Shown in pieces: positions 7,196 through 13,846 of a stretch of 13,910 bases of DNA. Numbering within the stretch: the stretch's first letter is position 1; each line of letters begins with the position of its first letter. Location: positions 1 through 13,910 of the forward strand of contig JAURLM010000304.1 of assembly GCA_030831265.1 (NCBI GenBank), written 5' to 3'. Both the position numbers and the translations under genes were made by a program. This stretch comes from Chloroflexota bacterium (GTDB taxonomy: Bacteria > Chloroflexota > Dehalococcoidia > Lucifugimonadales > Lucifugimonadaceae). The notes below the pieces were generated by a model. That model made no database searches. It had not been told where the DNA came from and was given only the letters and a program-made list of their open reading frames with translations.

Positions 7196-7207
7196 CGAAC
7201 CGGTTCG
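7196..7207. promoter_or_regulatory. Perfect palindrome CGAACCGGTTCG before the aldo/keto reductase gene, LacI-type operator candidate
   Basis: This 12-bp perfect palindrome lies 59 bp upstream of the aldo/keto reductase start, in the 88-bp gap behind the tartrate-type dehydrogenase gene. AACCGGTT resembles the AAxCGxTT core of many LacI-family operators for sugar and sugar-acid genes. A second AACCGGTT stands at 8308-8315 just after the same gene. No LacI-type regulator gene is in the window, so the assignment rests on motif likeness only. Confidence 0.45.
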
Positions 7208-7266
7208 ACACCAGGTCCGCATGATGCTCAAAGCCAACTGAATTCGCGGAAGACCGGAGCACGAAA

Positions 7267-8283
7267 ATGAACCCGTTCGACACAATCCCTGTTGGCGATG
7301 CGAATTTGCCAGTGATGCGGCTTGGCCTTGGCGGGGCACCGTTATCCGGCATGGTTCTTGCCGACGGCCTGTACGGCGGTTCTGCGCGCGATGAAGCAGT
7401 ACGCATCATCAAACGGGCTTATGAACTGGGCATCCGGTACTTTGACACGGCCCCGCTTTACGGCAATGGACGCAGCGAGGTCCGGTTCCGTGACGGACTT
7501 GTAGGTGTGCCGAGAGATTCGTATGTCCTGTCCACCAAGATTGGGCGCGTCCTTGATCCCGCACCGGGTGGCAGCACATCCACTGATAACCCGGACCGGC
7601 TACCTGACCTCATCGCCGTCAACACATGGACCCGTGACAACGTTCACAGGTCAATCGAAGACAGCCTCGAGCGCCTGGGCATGGACCGAATCGACATCAT
7701 TTATGTTCACGATCCCGACCAGGAGACTTTTGGCGAACAGCAGGCGACCGACGAGGCATTCCCGGCGCTGATCGAATTGCGTGAACAGGGAACCATCAAG
7801 GCGATTGGTTGCGGCATGAACCTGTGGGAGATGCCCGCACGTTTTGTTCGCCGATTCGACCTCGATATCATCCTGCTCGCCGGTCGATACACACTGCTTG
7901 ACCACTCTGGATTGAGCGAATTCCTGCCGCTTTGCGTCGAACGCAATGTGAAGATTGCTGTCGGTGGCCCTTACAACTCGGGCATTCTAGCGCGTGACCT
8001 TGATGGGCCTGTCAGCTTCAATTACGAACCGGCTCCAGCAGAGCTGGTAGACCGCGCTCGAAAACTGAAAGCCATAGCGAATCACCACGGTGTAGACCTG
8101 AAAGCGGCCGCTCTCCAGTTCGTGCTGGCCCATCCGGCGGTCGCCACGGTAATACCGGGGGCGCAGACAGTCGGTGAACTTGAGCAGAACATCAGCATGG
8201 TCGAGAAGCACATTCCCGGCGGAATGTGGCGCGACATGCGAAATGAAGGCCTGATCCCGGACGAAGCGCCTACACCTGCTTAA
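7267..8283 (+). CDS. Aldo/keto reductase, D-threo-aldose (L-fucose/galactose-type) 1-dehydrogenase subgroup
   Basis: Predicted cytoplasmic NAD(P)-dependent sugar dehydrogenase of 338 residues with the (beta/alpha)8 fold. The start LPVMRLGLGGAPLSG (14-28), the segment GIRYFDTAPLYGNGRSE (55-71) and GGPYNSGILA fit the subgroup that oxidises C1 of aldoses (D-threo-aldose/L-fucose dehydrogenase) and also includes pyridoxal 4-dehydrogenases. The catalytic tetrad is complete: Asp60, Tyr65, Lys91 (STKIGR) and His148 (YVHDPD). GGAG at 7255-7258 lies 8 nt before the ATG. It stands 88 bp after the tartrate-type gene, behind a palindrome at 7196-7207, so it may be read from the same transcript and also regulated separately. 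Convergent to it is a sugar-acid dehydratase gene, which together would form the first and third steps of an oxidative aldose route (aldose to lactone, aldonate to 2-keto-3-deoxyaldonate). Actual sugar unknown. Confidence 0.9.
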   Translation: MNPFDTIPVGDANLPVMRLGLGGAPLSGMVLADGLYGGSARDEAVRIIKRAYELGIRYFDTAPLYGNGRSEVRFRDGLVGVPRDSYVLSTKIGRVLDPAPGGSTSTDNPDRLPDLIAVNTWTRDNVHRSIEDSLERLGMDRIDIIYVHDPDQETFGEQQATDEAFPALIELREQGTIKAIGCGMNLWEMPARFVRRFDLDIILLAGRYTLLDHSGLSEFLPLCVERNVKIAVGGPYNSGILARDLDGPVSFNYEPAPAELVDRARKLKAIANHHGVDLKAAALQFVLAHPAVATVIPGAQTVGELEQNISMVEKHIPGGMWRDMRNEGLIPDEAPTPA

Positions 8284-8286
8284 TAC

Positions 8287-8352
8287 AAACACTCCAGAAG
8301 TCGCTAAAACCGGTTCTGTCGATCACCCCGTGTGGTGACCGGCAGAGTGTTT
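8287..8352. terminator. Nested inverted repeats between convergent genes, possible bidirectional terminator
   Basis: Outer arms AAACACTC (8287-8294) and GAGTGTTT (8345-8352) are exact complements. Inside are CCGGT/ACCGG (8310-8314 with 8338-8342) and a tight hairpin TCACC-CCGTGT-GGTGA (8323-8338); the last two overlap by one base. The right arm lies within the end of the dehydratase coding region, whose stop codon is at 8323-8325. The T-rich ends on each strand (GTTT) suit weak termination in both directions. Folding was judged by eye. Confidence 0.35.
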
Positions 8353-10128
8353 CGCTACCTCAACATGCGTCTCCACAGGCGTATTGCCAAGTAAGAAGTC
8401 GAAGTCGCAGCCTGCCGGGGCCTGCATGACGTGATCCAAGTACAGCTTGCGGTAACCACGTTCACGGGCAGCGCTCGGCCCGCCGTGCCACGCCGCCGAA
8501 TCACCAACAGCACCACTCTCTACATTGCGCCGCCTCGCGAGTTCAGACTCATCAACCAGCAGATCCAGTCGACGCGCATCAACATCAATGTCGATCATGT
8601 CGCCGTTCTCTACAAGTGCGAGTGGACCACCGACCGCAGCTTCCGGGGCAACGTGTAGCACGATTGTCCCGAAGGCGGTACCGGACATGCGTGCGTCAGA
8701 TATGCGAATCATGTCACGCACTCCCTGTTGCAGGAGTTTACGCGGCAGCGGCAGGAAACCGGCTTCTGGCATTCCTGGCCCACCGACAGGCCCCGCGTTC
8801 TTCATAACCAGGATGTCATCAGCGGTCACGTCGAGATCAGGATCGTCAATGCGGTTCTTGAGGTCTATCGGGCTTTCGAACACGACCGCACGCCCACGAT
8901 GTTTCATCAACTTCGGAGATGCCGCAGACTGCTTTATCACCGCACCATCGGGTGCAAGCGAGCCTTTCAGCACAGCAAGTCCACCTTCGGTGGTAAGCGG
9001 CTTGTCACGCGGTAGAACTACATCATCGTTGTAGCACGCTGCCCCTGCTATCTCCTCGCCGAGTGTTTTTCCGCTCACGGTCAGGCATGACAGGTCCAGC
9101 AGATCCTCGATTCGCTTCAGCACAGCGGGAACTCCGCCTGCGTAGAACAGGTCTTCCATCAGGTATTTTCCAGATGGTTTTAAGTTCAAGACCGTCGGTG
9201 TGGTTCGGGACAAGTCGTCGAAGCGTTCGAGCGGGAGTGTGATACCGGCACGTCCTGCGATTGCCGTCAGGTGGATCAGGGCGTTGGTCGATCCGCCCAT
9301 TGCCAGCAGCGTGCGAATTGCGTTGTCGAAAGCAGCCTCTGTCATGATCTGGGAAGGCCTGACGCCATCGCGGGCAAGCTGCACTGCCCGCGCACCGGCT
9401 TCTTCGGCAAGTGCGGAGCGTCGTGCATCTGCACCGGGGATCGAAGCACCTCCAGACAGGGTCATGCCCAGCGCTTCACAGAGCGCGGCCATCGTCGATG
9501 CGGTTCCCATCACCATGCAGTGACCCGGCGAACGATAAATCGCACCTTCCATTGAGTCATAGTCAGACTGGGTAATTGTTCCCGCTCTAAGTTCTGACCA
9601 GTAGCGCCGACAGTCCGTGCACGAACCGAGCTCTTCGCCACGCCAGTTGCCCTTTAACTGCGGCCCACCCGTGACCATGATCGCGGGTAGATCAGCAGAC
9701 GCCGCGCCCATCAAGGCTGCAGGCGTCGTCTTGTCACAACCTGCCAGCAACACGACTCCATCAATCGGCAAACCACGAATCATCTCCTCAACGTCCATTG
9801 CCATCAGGTTGCGGCACAGCATGGAGGTTGGGGAAAGGAAGAACTCGCCGAGCGAGATGGTCGGGAACTCCAGGGGGAATCCGCCACCACGGATGATTCC
9901 TCGCTTAACGTGTTCAGCCAGATCACGCAGGTGGGCGTTACAGTGAGTCGCCTCGGACCAACTGTTCGCTATCCCGATGACTGGTCGGCCAGAGAATGAT
10001 TCCTCCGGCCAGCCCTGTGACTTCAGTCCTGCCCGATGCAGGAAACCTTCGAGATCCCTGGTCCCGAACCATTCCTGGCTACGTAGGATTTTGTTGGCGT
10101 TTCCGGATGAAGTATTGGTTGCTGACAT
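8323..10128 (-). CDS. IlvD/Edd-family sugar-acid dehydratase (L-arabinonate / pentonate dehydratase type)
   Basis: Removes water from an aldonate to give a 2-keto-3-deoxy acid, in the cytoplasm. The 601-residue product has every [2Fe-2S] and metal ligand expected from L-arabinonate dehydratase: Cys63 (THCNAH), Cys131-Asp132-Lys133 (GCDKTTPA; the lysine is carbamylated in the family), Cys204 (GHCMVMGTASTM) and Glu95 (SLGEFF). They keep the same spacing as Cys59/Cys127/Cys200 of the studied Rhizobium enzyme. ISDARMSGTAFGT (476-488) holds the presumed catalytic Ser482. RSQEWFGTRDLEGFLHRAGL (16-35), VKRGIIRGGGFPLEFPTISL (74-93) and GSCTDCRRYW (168-177) match the sugar-acid subgroup rather than branched-chain IlvD. 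Extra cysteines at 170 and 173 were noted. The start ATG has only a weak upstream AGG. It converges on the aldo/keto reductase gene. Substrate could be L-arabinonate, D-xylonate, D-fuconate or another aldonate. Confidence 0.92.
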   Translation of the reverse strand: MSATNTSSGNANKILRSQEWFGTRDLEGFLHRAGLKSQGWPEESFSGRPVIGIANSWSEATHCNAHLRDLAEHVKRGIIRGGGFPLEFPTISLGEFFLSPTSMLCRNLMAMDVEEMIRGLPIDGVVLLAGCDKTTPAALMGAASADLPAIMVTGGPQLKGNWRGEELGSCTDCRRYWSELRAGTITQSDYDSMEGAIYRSPGHCMVMGTASTMAALCEALGMTLSGGASIPGADARRSALAEEAGARAVQLARDGVRPSQIMTEAAFDNAIRTLLAMGGSTNALIHLTAIAGRAGITLPLERFDDLSRTTPTVLNLKPSGKYLMEDLFYAGGVPAVLKRIEDLLDLSCLTVSGKTLGEEIAGAACYNDDVVLPRDKPLTTEGGLAVLKGSLAPDGAVIKQSAASPKLMKHRGRAVVFESPIDLKNRIDDPDLDVTADDILVMKNAGPVGGPGMPEAGFLPLPRKLLQQGVRDMIRISDARMSGTAFGTIVLHVAPEAAVGGPLALVENGDMIDIDVDARRLDLLVDESELARRRNVESGAVGDSAAWHGGPSAARERGYRKLYLDHVMQAPAGCDFDFLLGNTPVETHVEVAKHSAGHHTG

Positions 10129-10489
10129 TTATGGACACCTGCATCGTCTGAAATGTAGTCGGTGATGAGTAACTTACCGGACAGACGCGCTTGTTGGTGG
10201 GGAATCCACGGTTGGAAACCCAGAACTGTTCGCCCAGTACATTAACCAACCAACTAACCGGCATCACAGGTAACGAGACGGTGACAAATATGTGACATCC
10301 CGGGAGCAGGTTACGGAAAACACCGATACATAGCGGGAACCAATCGGTATTTACTGCAAAGAGGTGACATAGCGGTAAATGATTTGTCTCGCCCGAATCA
10401 TGCTTCGAATTGGTTCTTGGGCGACGAGCCATGTCCATGCGATCCGTCACTGTCGTGTGACATACGTGTGGGTGGGGGGGATTCTCTCG
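10129..10489. other. Divergent intergenic region with several repeated motifs, no gene seen
   Basis: The 361 bp between the dehydratase and chemoreceptor starts must hold promoters for both. By eye it contains GTGACAA (10281-10287) and three GTGACAT copies (10292-10298, 10364-10370, 10457-10463); a 12-bp direct repeat ACATAGCGGKAA (10328-10339, 10367-10378, 39-bp period); ACCGAT/ATCGGT inverted arms (10322-10327, 10343-10348); a tandem AACC/AACT run (10242-10259) preceded by GGTT-GGA-AACC (10210-10220); and a GTCAC-N6-GTGAC inverted repeat (10446-10461). No convincing -35/-10 pair was found on either strand, and no ORF with ribosome binding site beyond the chemoreceptor frame itself. Confidence 0.55.
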
Positions 10490-12514
10490 ATGGTTTCTGT
10501 CTTTCGTAACGCGTCGATCACATACAAGCTGTTCAGCTATGGCGCTTTGATGATCCTGCTGATTGCCGGGTTTGGTGTTTTTGCCGTTCTGCAACTGAAT
10601 GAAGTTAGCGATGACACGGCATCAATGTATGCGGATTTCTATCTGCCCTCGGTGGACATCAGGCAGGCAATGGTCGCTGCAGAGGCGATTAACCTCCGGG
10701 TTGAGGAGGCCAAGAACGCAGACAACCCAGAGGAGCAGGCAGCAGACCTGGTGACGTTAAGCAATCTCGAATCAGAGATGTTGACTTCGATCACTGGTTA
10801 CCTGGAAGCGAAGGACCTCGATTCATCCGTCCTCAACCAGAAAATGGTCGCGTATGACGCTGCGCGTACTGAAATCCTCCGCCTGATTGCAATTGGCGAA
10901 ACCGAAGCTGCAGATACCGTCCACGACGGAGCGTTCGGTGACGCCGTGCTCGAACTGGCGACATACTTCGCCGAGTTGGCGAACGAGGACCTGAAATTCG
11001 CAGAGAGTCTCCGGGAAGAAGTGGCTGCCGACGCTGTGCGTGTTCGAAACGTAACCACAATTATCATCGTGGTCGCCATTGCGGTTGGTGCGCTTGCGGC
11101 ATGGCTCCTGTCCCGGGTGATAGTCACTGGTGTCAAACAGGTTGCTGCAGCCTCAGAACGCCTGGCAAAGGAAGTCCTGCCCGAACTGCAGCGAGTTGTT
11201 GTCGCAGTGGCCAACGGTGATCTGACCAACCGGTACGAGAGGAAGTCGGTGGTCGTCAACTCCGGTTCGACCGATGAAGTCGGCCGAATGGCGGACAGGT
11301 TCAACGCTATGGGCGGCCAGATTTCCGAAGTGGGCGAAGGTGTGAACAGCATGATCGCTCAGCTGCGTGAACTGATCGGATACGTGAGGCAAAGCGTAGA
11401 CGAACTCACTTCATCGAGCGAGCAGCTGAATTCCGCGGCCGAACAGGCCGGAGAGGCTACCCAGGAGATTGCGAAAACTTCGCAGATTGTCGCCAGGGGG
11501 GCACAGGAGCAGACGGTTTCGGTTCAGGATTCGGTAAACCTTGTCAGCGATCTCGGCAACTCCATCCGTCGCATCACAGACGGTGCGGGCAAACAGGCCG
11601 AGTCAGTCCAGCAGGCGCGGACTATCGTCGATCGAGTATCGTCGGCAGCGGATGGTGCTGCATCGAACGCCAAATCCGCCACAGACGGGTCACGCGATGC
11701 CACCGCTGCTGCTGAAAACGGGCTACTGGTTGTTGAAGGAACCGTAAATGGCATGCAGCGCATCCGTGAGGCTGTTTCACTCGTTGCCGAACGAGTTTCA
11801 GGACTCGGTGACCAGTCAGCGGAGATCGGGAAAATTGTATCGGTGATCGATGACATCGCAGCCCAGACCAACCTGCTGGCGCTGAACGCGGCAATCGAAG
11901 CTGCACGTGCAGGTGAGCAGGGCAGAGGCTTTGCTGTTGTGGCGGACGAGGTTCGGCAGTTGGCTGAACGCGTTTCACAGGCAACGTCAGAGATCGCCTC
12001 GCTGATCACATCAGTCCAGGATGGTGTTTCTGAATCCATAGCGGCAACTCAAGAAGGTTCACAACAGGTTGAACAGGGTTCCGCAATGGCCGACAAAGCA
12101 GGTCAGGCACTGGAGAAAATTATCAGCTCTGTTTCGCTCGTTTCGGAGCAGATATCGAAAATTTCGGATGCGACTGGCGACGTAACAAGTGCTGCACAGG
12201 ACATGGTGGACACCATCAGCGGGGTTGCCAGCATCTCAGAAGAGAACGCATCAATTGCCGAAGAAATGGCCAGCGTTTCGAAGCGGGTTAGGGACTCGAT
12301 GGATACTGTAACCAGCAGCACTGAACGGTCCGCCGCTTCTTCTGAAGATGCTTCCGCATCAGCAGAGGAGATGTCAGCGCAGGTCGAAGAAGTCGTCGCA
12401 TCAGCCAGCGAGTTGTCCAGCATGGCTAATGAGCTCCGGAAAGCCGTAGCGGCATTCAAACTGGACACACAGGACAGCGTGGAATCCCCGCAGGACCTGG
12501 AACAAGCTGCTTAG
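10490..12514 (+). CDS. Methyl-accepting chemotaxis protein (transmembrane chemoreceptor)
   Basis: Membrane receptor passing ligand signals to CheA/CheW. The frame is open from an ATG at 10379, but the ATG at 10490 is preferred: a G-rich ribosome binding site ends at 10480 and the product then starts MVSVFRNASITYK with helix 1 at about 13-34, as in typical receptors. Numbering from 10490 (674 residues): an extracellular helical sensor (about 36-183, 4-helix-bundle type), helix 2 (187-209), a HAMP-like segment (210-275) with DEVGRMADRFNAM at 262-274, then a long coiled-coil signalling domain. The hairpin tip with QTNLLALNAAIEAARAGE (459-476) and GRGFAVVADEVRQLAERV (478-495) is fully conserved. 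The C-terminus EQAA lacks an NWETF-like methyltransferase-binding tail. The stretch between helix 2 and the DEVG motif is longer than in a standard HAMP domain. No che genes are present. Ligand unknown; neighbouring enzymes hint at sugar acids. Confidence 0.93.
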   Translation: MVSVFRNASITYKLFSYGALMILLIAGFGVFAVLQLNEVSDDTASMYADFYLPSVDIRQAMVAAEAINLRVEEAKNADNPEEQAADLVTLSNLESEMLTSITGYLEAKDLDSSVLNQKMVAYDAARTEILRLIAIGETEAADTVHDGAFGDAVLELATYFAELANEDLKFAESLREEVAADAVRVRNVTTIIIVVAIAVGALAAWLLSRVIVTGVKQVAAASERLAKEVLPELQRVVVAVANGDLTNRYERKSVVVNSGSTDEVGRMADRFNAMGGQISEVGEGVNSMIAQLRELIGYVRQSVDELTSSSEQLNSAAEQAGEATQEIAKTSQIVARGAQEQTVSVQDSVNLVSDLGNSIRRITDGAGKQAESVQQARTIVDRVSSAADGAASNAKSATDGSRDATAAAENGLLVVEGTVNGMQRIREAVSLVAERVSGLGDQSAEIGKIVSVIDDIAAQTNLLALNAAIEAARAGEQGRGFAVVADEVRQLAERVSQATSEIASLITSVQDGVSESIAATQEGSQQVEQGSAMADKAGQALEKIISSVSLVSEQISKISDATGDVTSAAQDMVDTISGVASISEENASIAEEMASVSKRVRDSMDTVTSSTERSAASSEDASASAEEMSAQVEEVVASASELSSMANELRKAVAAFKLDTQDSVESPQDLEQAA

Positions 12515-12535
12515 CCTGTCACGATTCAGCCAGAT

Positions 12536-12576
12536 AAGGCCCCGTCACCGGTACAAAAACCAGTGTCGGGGTTTTT
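12536..12576 (+). terminator. Rho-independent terminator after the chemoreceptor gene
   Basis: CCCCG (12540-12544) pairs with CGGGG (12567-12571), continues after one mismatch with CAC/GTG (12546-12548 with 12563-12565), and may close further as GGT/ACC around an A-rich loop. TTTTT (12572-12576) follows directly. It lies 25 nt after the stop codon and separates the chemoreceptor from the next gene. Confidence 0.8.
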
Positions 12577-12630
12577 CCTTTGGGTCAATCTCTCACCTGT
12601 CATCTCATCGCTGGACGAATAAGGAGTCAC

Positions 12631-12678
12631 TTGAACCTTCATGGAATTACTGAAATGCTTCGTTCACACTTCTGGTAA
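12631..12678 (+). CDS. Possible 15-codon leader ORF before the C45 hydrolase gene
   Basis: A TTG at 12631 is preceded by a near-perfect ribosome binding site AAGGAG (12621-12626) with 4 nt spacing. It reads MNLHGITEMLRSHFW and stops at TAA 12676-12678, 26 bp before the next gene. TTG starts with good ribosome binding sites are used by other genes here, which makes translation possible, but the ORF is too short to judge by codon use. The alternative is that AAGGAG is a chance motif in the untranslated leader. The ATG at 12641 in another frame lies 14 nt from AAGGAG and overlaps the hydrolase gene, so it is less likely. Confidence 0.25.
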   Translation: MNLHGITEMLRSHFW

Positions 12679-12704
12679 CTGTGCACTGGAGAACCTGACT
12701 AGAG

Positions 12705-13799
12705 ATGAGTACGCAAATCGCCGTCAAAAAAACACGATTTCCAGAGTTCACCGTTGCTGGAACACCAGGGGAGATTGGCACTGCCGTCGGCGAACAGTTT
12801 CGGGAAACTATTCGGGGGTTGAGCGAACTGGTGTTGGATCGCTTCAACCGCAGCGCATCGAAACCGGTGTCTGTCGAAGATGCGAGCGCCATCGCCACAG
12901 CCGCAGTTCCCTATGCCGAGGCATACCTGCCTGATGCCGTCACCGAATTGCGGGCGACAGCGAAGGCCGCTGACGTGCCATTTGAACGCGTGATGTTGAT
13001 AAACGTCCGTAGCATGCTCTCAGCCGCACAGGAGGGCTGCACATCTGTCATGATCGGTGCGAAAGCGTCAGAAGCTGGCGTAGGGATAGCAGGGCAGAAC
13101 TGGGACAACGACCCGGCGATGGACGAATTCTCAGCCGTGATCACACGCAGACCGGAAGGCAAACCAGCATTCATGTCCTGGTGTCAGCCCGGAGTTATCG
13201 CCTACATGGGCTTTTCGGACGCCGGTTTCGGTGTTTGCATGAATGCGCTTAATGGGCCGTCACGCCGGAGTGGAGTTGGCTGGTACTTCCTCGTCAGGTC
13301 GATCTACGAAGAGCGGGACATCGATTCGATCATCAGCAGATTCAGGTCTGCGAAACGGGCAATGACAGCAAACGCAGCGATGATTACGCCGGATGGTCCG
13401 GCTGACCTGGAGATTACACTGGATTCGGTTGAGGTTTTGCGGGCTTCAGAAACTGAGACGCTCGTCCACACCAATCACTGCGTACACCAGAATCTTTTGC
13501 CGTATAACGAAAGCCACTCAGATGCTATTTTCGGCCAGTCATTCGACCGTAAATCCCGTGCGGAAGAGCTACTTTCGCAGATTTCAACGGGCAAATACTC
13601 AGTCGACGATGTAAAGAACATTTTGTCTGACAAGCAGGGCTATCCAACCGCCATCAATCGCTACCCGAACGACGATCCTTCCAACGGCTGGCAACGATCA
13701 GTCATCTCGATGATCGTCGAGCCGGATGCGGGACGGATGCACGTCAGCCGCGGCAACCCCGGCGATAACCCTTACGAGGCGTATGAGATTGGTAAATAG
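12705..13799 (+). CDS. C45-family autoproteolytic Ntn hydrolase/acyltransferase (acyl-CoA:6-APA acyltransferase-like)
   Basis: Enzymes of this family are made as a precursor that cuts itself before a cysteine, which becomes the N-terminal nucleophile of an amidase or acyltransferase. In this 364-residue product the site is Gly111-Cys112 in QEGCTSVMIG, equivalent to Gly-Cys of fungal isopenicillin N acyltransferase, followed by GQNWDND (130-136), which matches the conserved GxNxD. The N-terminal part has GTPGEIGTAVGEQFRETI (19-36), usual for the family's alpha subunit. NSLNGP-like and HTNH-like motifs typical of the family appear as NALNGPSRRSG and LVHTNHCVHQ. No signal peptide is visible, so it is predicted cytoplasmic. 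The start is fixed by an in-frame stop at 12696-12698; GGAG (12688-12691) is 13 nt upstream, a long spacing. Bacterial members cleave diverse amides; the substrate is not known here. Beta-lactam synthesis is not implied. Confidence 0.85.
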   Translation: MSTQIAVKKTRFPEFTVAGTPGEIGTAVGEQFRETIRGLSELVLDRFNRSASKPVSVEDASAIATAAVPYAEAYLPDAVTELRATAKAADVPFERVMLINVRSMLSAAQEGCTSVMIGAKASEAGVGIAGQNWDNDPAMDEFSAVITRRPEGKPAFMSWCQPGVIAYMGFSDAGFGVCMNALNGPSRRSGVGWYFLVRSIYEERDIDSIISRFRSAKRAMTANAAMITPDGPADLEITLDSVEVLRASETETLVHTNHCVHQNLLPYNESHSDAIFGQSFDRKSRAEELLSQISTGKYSVDDVKNILSDKQGYPTAINRYPNDDPSNGWQRSVISMIVEPDAGRMHVSRGNPGDNPYEAYEIGK

Positions 13800-13846
13800 T
13801 GATTCAGCCAGACGGTCAGTCCTGGCACAGTTCTCGGGAGCACTGA

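Noticed and set aside
8323..10128. Branched-chain amino acid dihydroxy-acid dehydratase (ilvD)
   Set aside because: The same superfamily, but the N-terminal HRxGLKSQGW-type region, GSCTDCRRYW and the cysteine spacing fit the sugar-acid subgroup, and no ilv/leu genes are nearby; the tartrate-type dehydrogenase also lacks leuB hallmarks.
10457..10485. GTGACA read as a -35 element for the chemoreceptor
   Set aside because: At 17-18 nt downstream only GATTCT/ATTCTC is found, and the transcript would start beyond the likely ATG.
10379..10489. N-terminal extension of the chemoreceptor from the ATG at 10379
   Set aside because: It adds 37 residues without similarity before a typical receptor N-terminus; the G-rich site before 10490 and the position of helix 1 favour the later start.
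11524..12039. Minus-strand ORF (171 codons) opposite the chemoreceptor signalling domain
   Set aside because: Shadow of the Ala/Glu/Ser-rich coiled coil; low-complexity Ser/Ala translation and no start signals.
12523..13812. Exact 12-bp repeat GATTCAGCCAGA just after the stop codons of the chemoreceptor (12523-12534) and C45 hydrolase (13801-13812)
   Set aside because: Several exact 12-mer pairs are expected by chance in a window of this size, and no structure or extension supports a function.
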